The notes beneath the pieces were generated by a model. It saw nothing but the letters and a program-made list of their open reading frames with translations. It ran no database searches and had not been told where the DNA came from. Shown here one piece after another: positions 7,324 through 16,192 of a DNA stretch of 47,415 nt (position 1 is the stretch's first letter; the number at the start of each line of letters is the position of its first letter). This stretch comes from Acidithiobacillus ferrivorans. Lineage in GTDB: Bacteria; Pseudomonadota; Gammaproteobacteria; Acidithiobacillales; Acidithiobacillaceae. The DNA lies in NCBI GenBank assembly GCA_018853935.1, contig JAAOMR010000504.1:1-47415 (forward strand). The letters run 5' to 3'. The translations under genes were made by a program, and so were the position numbers.

Positions 7324-10065
7324 CTACGTGACCAGCAATATAATGCGCAGGGCACAGGCCTCGTGACCAGAAATCTGGTGGCTCCAAGGGTCAACCAAGG
7401 GATAAGCAAATAAGGCCATAGGCCGCGTAGCATTTTCAGTTTGGAAATGGAAGGTAAGACGCTCTTGCCCATTGAGAGATATCTTCCCTTGGGTGAGTCC
7501 CAGGGTTAAAAAGGCATTGTCCGCAGAGTCCGTCAAGTCTGCCTCAAAGGTGCCACTCTGGCCATGGTGATCCTCAAGTGTACAGACCAGGATTCCATTG
7601 GAAGTGCCACTATAATTGCCCATGAGTATCAAGAAGCGATTGAGTGTCCCTTTGATGCCATAGGGCACCGGAAAACTGCCTTTAATCGCACCCCCCCGGA
7701 CAAGGCTCAAGGGTACAGGGGCGTAAAGCGGTAGTCCGTAAGGTACGTCTATTTTTAACGGATCATCACGCCATGGGCGTTGGACCCTGGGGGTTGCCGC
7801 CAAGGTGAAGTTCTCATAATCCAGTGCCTGATTTGGGTTATAGGCTGGATCATTCTGTAATACCCTTCCCCAGCGCCACTGCATGTAGGCGTGCTCTATG
7901 GCAAAGCGCATCATTTTAGCCGGTGCAATATCTGCCCCACGGGTTTTGGATTCGTGATGGTATAATACGGCCTGTGGAACCCAGACGTTCCGATATCCGG
8001 CTTCGACCAGATGAAGGCATAAATCCACATCATTGTAGGCGACGGCCAGCTCAGGTGACATGCCGCCCATCTCTTCCCATAGCGACTTGCGGATTACCAT
8101 GCACGCAGCGGTAACGGCGCTGAAATTCTGCACGAGAGAAGCCCGCCCGTAATGACCATAAGCATCCCCTGGATAGCTTTTATGGGCATGGTCGGCGATT
8201 CCACCCATACCCAGTATCACCCCTGCATGCTGAATGCTGCCATTGGGGTAAAGTAACTTAGCCCCCACGGCACCGACACCAGGTCGTTGGGCCTCACCCA
8301 GCATTTCATCCAGCCAGGATGACGTGAAAACTTCCGTGTCGTTATTCAGCAGACAAAGAAATTCGCCATGTGCTTGCGGCACGGCCCAGTTATGCATGGC
8401 GGCATAATCGAACGGATAAGGGTAGGACAGTACTTGATATCCAGGTCTTTCCCGCAATGCCGCAAGGTATGCAATTGTATCCGGATCATCACTCTGATTA
8501 TCAATAATCAGAATTTCATAGTGGCTATAATCCGTGCGCTGCAGGCTATCAAGGCATAGCTTGAGGTCTTGAAGACCGTTTCGTGTGGGGATGATGATGC
8601 TGACCAGAGGGGTGCCGCGCACCTTAAAGCTCGGCACATAGAATGCCCCATTGCAGGTATCGTTCAGCGTAAACTGTTCGCTGCGACGTTCCAGCGTCTC
8701 AGACAGCGTTTTGATGGCAGCTGACGTCACATAAGGTTTTGCAGAGAGGTCACTGGCCGTGGAATTGGCCAGCATCCGCCAATGATAGAGAACGGCAGGG
8801 ATGTGGCGTATTTTCTGCGGATCGAGGTTGTCCGTAAACCGCAGGACAAGATCCCAGTCCTGGCATCCTTCAAAGCCTTCTCGGAATCCTTCGAGTTCTA
8901 CTACACGCGAGCGTTTGTAGCAGCCAAGATGACTGATGTAATTCTGGCCTAGAAGTAGTTCCGGATTCCAGTCGGGCTTGAAGTAGGGGTCTGATCTTTT
9001 GCCCTTTTCATTGATTTTATCTTCATCGCTGTAGAGTAGTTCTACTTCTGGATGTGAAATGATTTCCGCGGCCAACCAATACAAGGCGTGTATAGGCAAC
9101 TCATCATCATGATCGAGCAGGGCGACATACTGGCCGGTTGCCAGGCTGAGTGCGTCATTGGAAGATGCGGATATATGGCCATTCTGAGCACGGTGTATCA
9201 CTTTAATTCGAGGGTCCGCTTCAGCATATTCATTCAGAATCTGGTGCATGGTCGATTGGGTGGATGCGTCGTCGGCTATACACAATTCCCAGTATGGATA
9301 GATTTGCTTGCGTACCGATTCGATAGCTTTTCGCAAATACTGTTCGGGGGAGTTGTAGGTCGGCATGATCACCGAGATAGTGGGCGGTGACGCCCAGGTG
9401 GCAATTTGTTCCTGAATGGCAGCCACGTCCTCCCTGGACAAGGTATCATTCTGGCGAATCCACCCCTCATACCCGCTGTATGCGTGACGAAACAAAAGTC
9501 GCTTGTAGGCTTGGCGCAAGAGTCGTTTGAAGTGCACAGGGGCCGGAAGACGATGGTACAGGGAACGGGCGAGGGCATTGCGGGCCTGTTTACCGTGCTG
9601 ACCGGGAGAAGCGATCGCTCTGGCAATGCGCAGACTGCGACGCACTGCGGTGATGGTCAACCGTATCGGTTTGGTGAGTCGCCACGAATGTGAATGCAGC
9701 ATCTCATTCAGTTCAGCGGTCAGGCGCCGGTTTTTTTCCTCAATATATTCGAGCCGTTCGGTGAGTACGCGCAGTTCAGTTGGGTGACTTAGGCTCTGAT
9801 CGGTTGGAAGCACTTGAGGGGACGATATCTGGCGGGTGCTCCTTGCTATCTCGGTCAGTGCATCCTGTAGACGGCTTAAGAGATCGTGGCATCTGTTGCG
9901 CTGAGTCGCCCGCTCATTTTCCAGGACATACAGCGGATGTGCCCCCGAGGGACTATCGTCACCAATGGGATGCAGGTCATTCATGGACAACCAAAGCTGC
10001 TTGAGAAGGTCGAGATCGTTCATGGCTTTCTGAAGCAATTGCGGATCATGGCTGTTTTTATGCAT
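7324..10065 (-). CDS. Tandem GT2-GT2 glycosyltransferase with coiled-coil N-terminus
   Basis: A 913-residue protein starting at ATG 10065 with a weak ribosome site. Residues 1-120 are hydrophilic and coiled-coil-like, followed by SHSWRLTKPIRL at about 125-136, the same tail motif seen in two other enzymes of this locus. A first GT2 domain (about 228-440) has ISVIMPTYNSP and the metal-site-like LLDHDDE (about 316-322). A second (about 486-735) has VSIIIPTRNG, LLNNDTE (about 572-578) and NDVDLCL, like the rhamnosyltransferase/GT2 branch. The last 160 residues look beta-rich and unassigned. This double-GT2 architecture is typical of enzymes building surface glycans or flagellin/adhesin glycans by adding two sugars in turn. 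Acceptor and donor cannot be read from sequence. Confidence 0.85.
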   Translation of the reverse strand: MHKNSHDPQLLQKAMNDLDLLKQLWLSMNDLHPIGDDSPSGAHPLYVLENERATQRNRCHDLLSRLQDALTEIARSTRQISSPQVLPTDQSLSHPTELRVLTERLEYIEEKNRRLTAELNEMLHSHSWRLTKPIRLTITAVRRSLRIARAIASPGQHGKQARNALARSLYHRLPAPVHFKRLLRQAYKRLLFRHAYSGYEGWIRQNDTLSREDVAAIQEQIATWASPPTISVIMPTYNSPEQYLRKAIESVRKQIYPYWELCIADDASTQSTMHQILNEYAEADPRIKVIHRAQNGHISASSNDALSLATGQYVALLDHDDELPIHALYWLAAEIISHPEVELLYSDEDKINEKGKRSDPYFKPDWNPELLLGQNYISHLGCYKRSRVVELEGFREGFEGCQDWDLVLRFTDNLDPQKIRHIPAVLYHWRMLANSTASDLSAKPYVTSAAIKTLSETLERRSEQFTLNDTCNGAFYVPSFKVRGTPLVSIIIPTRNGLQDLKLCLDSLQRTDYSHYEILIIDNQSDDPDTIAYLAALRERPGYQVLSYPYPFDYAAMHNWAVPQAHGEFLCLLNNDTEVFTSSWLDEMLGEAQRPGVGAVGAKLLYPNGSIQHAGVILGMGGIADHAHKSYPGDAYGHYGRASLVQNFSAVTAACMVIRKSLWEEMGGMSPELAVAYNDVDLCLHLVEAGYRNVWVPQAVLYHHESKTRGADIAPAKMMRFAIEHAYMQWRWGRVLQNDPAYNPNQALDYENFTLAATPRVQRPWRDDPLKIDVPYGLPLYAPVPLSLVRGGAIKGSFPVPYGIKGTLNRFLILMGNYSGTSNGILVCTLEDHHGQSGTFEADLTDSADNAFLTLGLTQGKISLNGQERLTFHFQTENATRPMALFAYPLVDPWSHQISGHEACALRIILLVT

Positions 10066-10742
10066 TTATGAGAGTCTTTTAGAAGGCATGTCGTAGGGAC
10101 GCAAGTAAAAACCGTGATGATTCATGCGGTAACCGTTTATAGTATGCTTTGTGGCTGTTGGACACTAGCTTTCGTTGCACAGCCGATTATACAGGTTGCT
10201 GCGCTGTCATCCAAAAAAAGATGGCTCCCCGCAAGCCACTTCACTGCCATGACCGAGTTTCCGAAAGTCAGAACAACAGTCCCCCGAATATCGATCAAGC
10301 GGGAATTCGAGCATGGCTGTCTATAGACCCACACCTTGTTGGGCGGGGCATCCTTGCCACGGCTCTTCATACATCTCAGTAAGTAGGTTGGTGCCGCGCA
10401 GGTGGCCAGCAGCCCTACCAGAAACGGAAGCCGTCTCAGCACCCTGCGTGCAAGGATACACTTTCGCAGTGGGCAAACAGCAGACCGACGCCCCCAGGAC
10501 GCGCCAAACCCTCTCATACCTCAACTTGCTGACACCGCCATGGCCACTCGGCCCCGATTCAGAAATCATCGAGGTTGTGCTAACATCATTGCAAGTCTAT
10601 CAATTACTCTAGCCCAATCTTAAAGGTCCTTATAAATACATGGCGAGATCTAATACTCTGCTAGCTGTTTCGGCTGTATCCAACATTCAATGGCCGCTGT
10701 GCCGCGTTACTGGCAATTCCGCCAACGACTGGATTCAATGAC
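10066..10742. other. 677-bp gap between divergent glycosyltransferase genes
   Basis: This stretch separates the start of the GT2-GT2 gene from the start of the GT41 gene and must hold both promoters. No clean -35/-10 pair was found; AT-rich hexamers (TATAAA near 10632, and one near 10139 on the minus strand) are weak candidates. A minus-strand frame of 126 codons (10137-10517) has a hydrophobic, signal-like LRRLPFLVGLLATCA but no convincing ribosome site and no family I recognise. The composition is unlike the clean coding on either side, so a decayed gene is possible. I assign nothing firmly here. Confidence 0.35.
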
Positions 10743-12857
10743 ATGCCATCCTTAATCGAAAATTCCGAGCCACGCCAGGTCAGCCTTGCCGAAGGTATCC
10801 AGATTGCGCTTGCCCATCATCGCCAGGGAAACCATCAGACGGCTGAGGAAATATATACCAGCGTCCTGCGCGCCGATCCCCAGCAGATCGATGCCATGCA
10901 TTTGTTAGGGGTCATCCGCTGCCAGCAGGGGCGCCTGGACGAGGCGGAACAGCTCTTGCAAGCTGTCATTCAACGTAACCCGGAATCCACCGCATTCCAG
11001 AACACCTGGGGACGTTTACTACTCTTGCGTGGGCGCCGCGAAGAAGCTTTGATTGCCCTCAGAAAAGCGCTCGACCTGTCGCCGCAAAACCCGGAAGCTT
11101 TTTTCAACCTTGCCGAAGCAGAACTTACTGAGCGGCATCTCGATGATGCCATTAAACATTACGAACAGTGCCTTGTGTTGCACCCGACACACCCAGCCGC
11201 GCGCTTTGGACTCGCACAATCCATTCGAATGCGCGATGGCTGGGCCGCAGCCGTGGCGCATTATCAACTGGCAGTGGCCAACGCCCCGGATAATCCCATC
11301 ATTCAGCAACATTTCGCCACGTCACTATTGCAATCTGGACACCTCGATGCCGCGCAGCCTGTTTTTCTTAAAATAACCGAGCGTTGGCTAGACTTTGTCG
11401 ATGCATGGAATGGACAGGCGGCCATTCACTTTATTCAGGGAAGACTTCCTGAATCCATTAAGGCCTACGAAAAGGCACTGGAATTACAACCCGATAATCC
11501 CCAGGCTTTAGACGGCCTGATCGAGGCCAGGCGGCGCGCCTGCGATTGGCGGGATGATATTGAAACCCTTGAGCAGAAGCTGGTCACCCATGTTCAAACT
11601 TTCATGGAAAGGGATCAGCTGCCAGCAATACGGATATTCACCGCGTTGTACACGCCCTTCAATGCGGAACAACAACTTGCCATCGCCCGGGCGAACGCGC
11701 AGGGTGCCAGACCGATTGATGCGCACCCCCGCTTTACCGACAAGGCATATGCTTCTGGTCGCATACGTGTCGGGTACATGATTGCCGATGTGCGTAATCA
11801 TCCCAACGCGCATAACACTCTACTGCTTTATGGACTGCATGACCGCGAGAAGTTTGAAGTGTTCGTCTATAGCTGGGGTGCGGATGACAATAGCACATAC
11901 CGGCATCGGATACGCAATGAATGCGAACATTTCATCGAGATGCGGGGATGGTCAGATGAGGCAATGGCTCAGCGTATTTCGGATGACGGCGTTCAGATAC
12001 TTGTGGATTTGATGGCCCACACATCAGACAATCGCATGGGTGCGCTGGCGCGCCGTCCCGCACCGCTACAGATCAACTATCTTGGATTTCCTGGCACCAG
12101 TGGTGCCGATTTCATCGATTATATCCTTGGGGACCCCTGGGTGACGCCGGCAGAGAGCGCCGCCGCTTTTTCAGAGAGGATACTCACATTACCCAACAGC
12201 TATCAAATCAATAGTCACCGGGAAATCATTCTGAAGACCCCCCCGGTAAGAAAGGCACTCGACCTCCCAGAGGATGCTTTCGTTTATTGCTGCTTCAATA
12301 CGGCATATAAATTCACACCGCGCGTCTTTTCCTTGTGGATGGACATTCTCAAGGCGACACCCAATAGTGTCTTCTGGACATTCAAGAGCGGCGCACTGGT
12401 GGAAAACCACCTCAGAGCTTTTGCCAGCAAACAGGGTGTAGATCCCGCTCGCCTGATATTCGGTCCTACGCTTCCCCGCGATGAGCATATTCAGCGCATA
12501 CAGGCTGCTGATCTGTTTCTTGATACGGAATTGTATAATGCCCACACCACAGCATCCGATTCGCTCTGGGCAGGGGTTCCCATTCTCACTGTTCCGGGCA
12601 ATACTTTTGCTTCCCGCGTATGCGCGAGTCTGGTGCATTCAGCAGGTCTCGACGAATGCATTCTGCCGGACTGGGATACTTACAAGGAAACGGCTGTTGC
12701 CCTTGCCAAGGATCGGACCCAACTCGATATCTGGCGGGCACATTTGCGCAATCACCCTGAAAAGCTACCCGTCTTTGACACGCCCCAACTGGTTCTGGAC
12801 ATGGAAAAGATCTATCAGGATATCTGGCAGGATCACGAGACCCGTCGCAACCTGTAG
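10743..12857 (+). CDS. TPR-containing GT41 glycosyltransferase (OGT/SPY-like, HMW1C superfamily)
   Basis: A 704-residue protein. Residues about 14-265 are six to seven TPR repeats (for example AEEIYTSVLRADPQQIDA, FFNLAEAELTERHLDDAIKH). The catalytic half has the hallmarks of GT41: a His-containing ADVRNHPNAHNT (about 350), DLMAHTSDNRMGALARRPAP, INYLGFPGTSG, FCCFN-like CCFNTAYKFTP with the expected Lys (about 521), and YNAHTTASDSLWAGVP (about 600) for nucleotide-sugar binding. GT41 enzymes move GlcNAc, fucose or hexoses from nucleotide sugars to protein Ser/Thr (OGT, SPY) or Asn (HMW1C), in the cytoplasm. Sharing a locus with a TPS exoprotein and a TpsB tail suggests the exoprotein as substrate. 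The TPR architecture is OGT/SPY-like rather than classical HMW1C, so the linkage chemistry is open. Confidence 0.88.
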   Translation: MPSLIENSEPRQVSLAEGIQIALAHHRQGNHQTAEEIYTSVLRADPQQIDAMHLLGVIRCQQGRLDEAEQLLQAVIQRNPESTAFQNTWGRLLLLRGRREEALIALRKALDLSPQNPEAFFNLAEAELTERHLDDAIKHYEQCLVLHPTHPAARFGLAQSIRMRDGWAAAVAHYQLAVANAPDNPIIQQHFATSLLQSGHLDAAQPVFLKITERWLDFVDAWNGQAAIHFIQGRLPESIKAYEKALELQPDNPQALDGLIEARRRACDWRDDIETLEQKLVTHVQTFMERDQLPAIRIFTALYTPFNAEQQLAIARANAQGARPIDAHPRFTDKAYASGRIRVGYMIADVRNHPNAHNTLLLYGLHDREKFEVFVYSWGADDNSTYRHRIRNECEHFIEMRGWSDEAMAQRISDDGVQILVDLMAHTSDNRMGALARRPAPLQINYLGFPGTSGADFIDYILGDPWVTPAESAAAFSERILTLPNSYQINSHREIILKTPPVRKALDLPEDAFVYCCFNTAYKFTPRVFSLWMDILKATPNSVFWTFKSGALVENHLRAFASKQGVDPARLIFGPTLPRDEHIQRIQAADLFLDTELYNAHTTASDSLWAGVPILTVPGNTFASRVCASLVHSAGLDECILPDWDTYKETAVALAKDRTQLDIWRAHLRNHPEKLPVFDTPQLVLDMEKIYQDIWQDHETRRNL

Positions 12858-12957
12858 TTCATCTTACTCTGAGGTGAACATTGCTTCTACAGACACTGCA
12901 CACACCCGTCGAGACATTCCCCATCTATGTGGCGGTAGCCTTACGTTGGATGGCGCA

Positions 12958-14187
12958 CTAACGCTCTTCCATCCAGCGTGTCCAAAAGTGCCGGGGCCGC
13001 CGCTTCGGATGGTGTAAGCGGTGTTCCCACACCGCCTTCTGGAAAATCCGACGATGCGATTGGGCCGTGCGTTCCCATGAAAAACTCTGCGCCCGCAATA
13101 AACCGCGCTGGCGGTAGTCCGCAATGACCGCAGGATCCGTCATACGTCCCATGGCCCCGGCAATGTCCGTCACAGAAAACGGATCAACCACAAGGGCTGT
13201 GGATCCGAAAAGTTCTTCCGTAGCAGTTCCTCGCCCCACGATGACCGGACAGCCGGAAGACATGGCTTCCAAAGCGGGCAGTCCGAAAGTTTCCGACAGC
13301 GTGGCAAACACCAGCGCCTGTGCGCCCCGATAGTATTCTGCCACCCGTGTGGCGGGCACGGGCCCCGGAACGTGATGGACGCCTGCTGGCAAGCCCTTTG
13401 GTTCCCACGAATTGGCAATGACGGTCAACGGCTGGGATACGCCACTTAGCTGATGCGCAGCAATAATGCGTTCGATGTTCTTTTTAACTCGCCAGTGCGC
13501 AACGATATGCAAAAAGCCCACGCCTGCTTCCCTAGGCCCATCGGGACAGAATACCGCAGGATCAACGCCGTGGTGGACAACCGCAATCCTGTCAGCGTCT
13601 ACCCCCAGCGTTTCGCATAGCTCTCTACCAGCAAAGAAACTGGGGACAATGAACGTCGTCACCCGATCTCCAAAGCGTTTCCATTGCATGTATTGCTGCA
13701 CTGCATACACCTGATGCTCCAAGGCGCTTTGCGGATCGGTATATTCCCAATCCCACGGGGCGAACCAACCCATCGCCCCGTGGAAGGTACTGACAAAGGG
13801 CAGATCGTCGCTGGTAGGTGGTGCATACGTCCACCCCCCGTAAGGGTCCCACTGAATATCGGCAGATGCGCGTTCTGCAACAAATTGTATTCCCTGGACC
13901 TCAAGCTTTGGGCGCAGAAACTCGAAAAAGCGGCGCAGGCTCAATGCAGGCTCAATTTGGATATCGACAAACACACGAAGCACCTTTCCACCGTGTTCCG
14001 GTGAGAACTCGCTCTTACATCCGACGACAGGATTCGTTATCGCCGAATTGGATCCCGTAAATTCCAGAGCACTCAGCGCATCACTCACCGCCTGACCGGT
14101 TTCAGGCGCTCGCCGAAGCACATCCGGTTCGGCATCGACAATATCACGCACCCGCCGCGACTGCTGCCAATCATAATAACGATCCAT
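12958..14187 (-). CDS. GT4 family glycosyltransferase
   Basis: A 409-residue protein. The start ATG at 14187 comes one base after the upstream stop (TAA at 14191-14189), giving tight translational coupling; a longer in-frame start at 14241 would overlap the previous gene. The GT-B fold shows an N-terminal acceptor half and a C-terminal donor half with VVHHGVDPAVFCPDG, VAHWRVKKNIERII, and SETFGLPALEAMSSG carrying the E-x7-E-like nucleotide-sugar motif. Members are retaining transferases (mannosyl, galactosyl, glucosyl and others) at the cytosolic face. It is the last gene of a three-gene minus-strand operon and converges on the GT41 gene with a 100-bp gap. Confidence 0.85.
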   Translation of the reverse strand: MDRYYDWQQSRRVRDIVDAEPDVLRRAPETGQAVSDALSALEFTGSNSAITNPVVGCKSEFSPEHGGKVLRVFVDIQIEPALSLRRFFEFLRPKLEVQGIQFVAERASADIQWDPYGGWTYAPPTSDDLPFVSTFHGAMGWFAPWDWEYTDPQSALEHQVYAVQQYMQWKRFGDRVTTFIVPSFFAGRELCETLGVDADRIAVVHHGVDPAVFCPDGPREAGVGFLHIVAHWRVKKNIERIIAAHQLSGVSQPLTVIANSWEPKGLPAGVHHVPGPVPATRVAEYYRGAQALVFATLSETFGLPALEAMSSGCPVIVGRGTATEELFGSTALVVDPFSVTDIAGAMGRMTDPAVIADYRQRGLLRAQSFSWERTAQSHRRIFQKAVWEHRLHHPKRRPRHFWTRWMEER

Positions 14188-14188
14188 T

Positions 14189-16192
14189 TTAGCTCTTTTC
14201 TGCCAAACGTCGTGCCTGCAGAAGCGATCGCCAAAGACCACCCAATTCCGCGTCTCTGCGCCAAACAGTATCCAGGCGGGCCTCGGACAAACGCGCCTGC
14301 AGCAACCCTTCGGTCCGCAATGCCTGGCCTGTGGACCAAGGCCACGACATGCTACCTGATCGCATATGGTACAGGAATAAAGGGGCGGGATAGGTCACCG
14401 CCTGATACCCCTGCATCGTGAATCGCAACCAGAAGTCCCAGTCGTCTGCTTCCCCATGCCGCAGATCTGGATCAAAGCGCAGACTACGCAGACATGCCGT
14501 CTGGATCAAGGCCGTCATGCGAAAGTGATTGTAAACCCAATGCAAGGGTGAACCGATCGTAGTCTGCGGGTATACATTGCTATTATCCCCGAAGTTTTGT
14601 CGCCTCGGGATAACGGCATGCGCCGACTCGACGCAAGTCAGGCAACGCTCAACGAATTCCGGGGCAAGACGGTCGTCCGAATCCAGAAAAACGGCCCATG
14701 GCGTACGACAGACATCGATCAGGCGGTTTCGTGTCGCGCACAGTCCCTGATTGTTTTGTAGCAGAATACGCAAGCGCGGCAAATCCCGTAGTGCGTCAAG
14801 TTCTTGCTGAATTTCCGGTAGACTACCATCGTCTACCAGTATGATTTCTGCAACCGTTTGCGTCTGTCCATAAATGGATTCCAGACAGCTTAAAAGGTTG
14901 ACGAAATCGTTCCGATGAGGAATGAGCACAGTAACATCGCGGGATGTGAACCGCTGCAGCAGAGCGCCTGTTTCTGGGGAACGCCAGGATCCCATCAGGC
15001 CGGTATAATGCCTAGTGATGGTCTGTGCAAACCGATCCGGATGCAACCATTGCACCAGAGTAGAGCGCCACAGACACCTTTTCTCCTCAAAGTCGTCCGA
15101 CCAGAATTTCAGAACCCGCAGCAGTTCCTGCTGATCGGCATATACGTGCGAGAGAAGCCCGGAAGCCAGTTCAGCCGGAACCAGTTCGGCCATTGCGGAA
15201 CCACGGGCCATCAGCGGAATAGCCCCATGTGCTATCGTTTCCACGGTCGTATACCCAAAAGTTTCGGACCGTGAAAATTGCGCTACAAAACGCACATCGG
15301 ACAACAGATCACCAATGGATTCCCGCAGGTAAGCACCAATACATTCGGTATTAATGTGCCATTCTGGCGGCACTCGCGTCTGATAACGCTCCCAAAAATC
15401 GACTTCCCGGAATGTGGACGGACCCGCCTCTCCCAGAATCCGAAGCCCTGTGGGCTCAAAAGGCGTACCCAGTATCTGATTGAGATGATAGATGAGGGCG
15501 TCAGCGCCCTTACTGTAGGTAAATCGTCCCAAATGTGCCCACCTGGTCCGGCATGTACTGAACACCTTCTGCTCGACAGGAAAAGTGAATGGTTCACGAA
15601 CAACCGCCATTTTTTCCCGCACGATACCCAATTCCAGCAAACGCTGCTGTGCAGTTTCCGATGGACAGAGGACCATGTCTGCCCATCGCAATTGGACAAC
15701 TTCCCGGTGAAAATCTTCGAGTATGTCCTCGTCACCCGGCCATTGAGCGTCATTGATCCATGTATCAAGCGACAACCCGTGGTGAAACACCACCACAGGA
15801 CAGGGCTGCCGCTCCAAACCCGCACGCACCCGTTCCAGAAAAGCAAACAGCGGGGCGTGATAATCAGTAACTTCAATAATGTCCGGTTGAAAGGCATCTA
15901 GAGCTTGTCGCAATACCGGAACAATTTGCTCGGATACAACCTGCGTCCGTGAAAATCCGGGATGTTCCCGCCACCATTCGGGAACCTCTTCGTACCAGAA
16001 GAGCCGATCCGGACTTAACCATTCCAACCAATCCTGCACCCACACCGTGCGCGCCGACGGGGGGCCCCAGCTCAGCAAGGCCACCTCATGACCTGCTGAT
16101 CGCAGGGCGCGCAGGGCTTCCCCGATATAGGTAGCAATGCCTCCCGCCTGCGGGATTAATGGACTTTCAGGGCTGACATAGAGTACCCGCAC
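14189..16192 (-). CDS. GT4-GT2 two-domain glycosyltransferase
   Basis: A 667-residue protein beginning with GTG at 16192, directly abutting the TGA of the upstream sulfotransferase gene (16195-16193), so translation is coupled. The N-terminal GT4 domain (about 1-410) starts VRVLYVSPESPLIPQAGGIA, the glycogen-synthase-like loop, and carries SRSETFGYTTVETIAHG for the donor sugar. The C-terminal GT2 domain (about 415-667) has VTVLIPHRND, EIILVDDGS and FLDSDDRLAPEF with the DxD metal site. Two catalytic units in one chain suggest addition of consecutive sugars to the same glycan. Cytosolic; no membrane segment or signal seen. Confidence 0.87.
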   Translation of the reverse strand: MRVLYVSPESPLIPQAGGIATYIGEALRALRSAGHEVALLSWGPPSARTVWVQDWLEWLSPDRLFWYEEVPEWWREHPGFSRTQVVSEQIVPVLRQALDAFQPDIIEVTDYHAPLFAFLERVRAGLERQPCPVVVFHHGLSLDTWINDAQWPGDEDILEDFHREVVQLRWADMVLCPSETAQQRLLELGIVREKMAVVREPFTFPVEQKVFSTCRTRWAHLGRFTYSKGADALIYHLNQILGTPFEPTGLRILGEAGPSTFREVDFWERYQTRVPPEWHINTECIGAYLRESIGDLLSDVRFVAQFSRSETFGYTTVETIAHGAIPLMARGSAMAELVPAELASGLLSHVYADQQELLRVLKFWSDDFEEKRCLWRSTLVQWLHPDRFAQTITRHYTGLMGSWRSPETGALLQRFTSRDVTVLIPHRNDFVNLLSCLESIYGQTQTVAEIILVDDGSLPEIQQELDALRDLPRLRILLQNNQGLCATRNRLIDVCRTPWAVFLDSDDRLAPEFVERCLTCVESAHAVIPRRQNFGDNSNVYPQTTIGSPLHWVYNHFRMTALIQTACLRSLRFDPDLRHGEADDWDFWLRFTMQGYQAVTYPAPLFLYHMRSGSMSWPWSTGQALRTEGLLQARLSEARLDTVWRRDAELGGLWRSLLQARRLAEKS

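Noticed and set aside
10137-10517. 126-codon minus-strand frame with hydrophobic start
   Set aside because: No ribosome site, no family and competing frames of similar length; mentioned only within the intergenic entry.
12881-12961. 26-codon TTG-start frame between the GT41 and GT4 genes
   Set aside because: It follows an AGGTG box and reads like the start of a protein, but it is too short and unrecognised to call.
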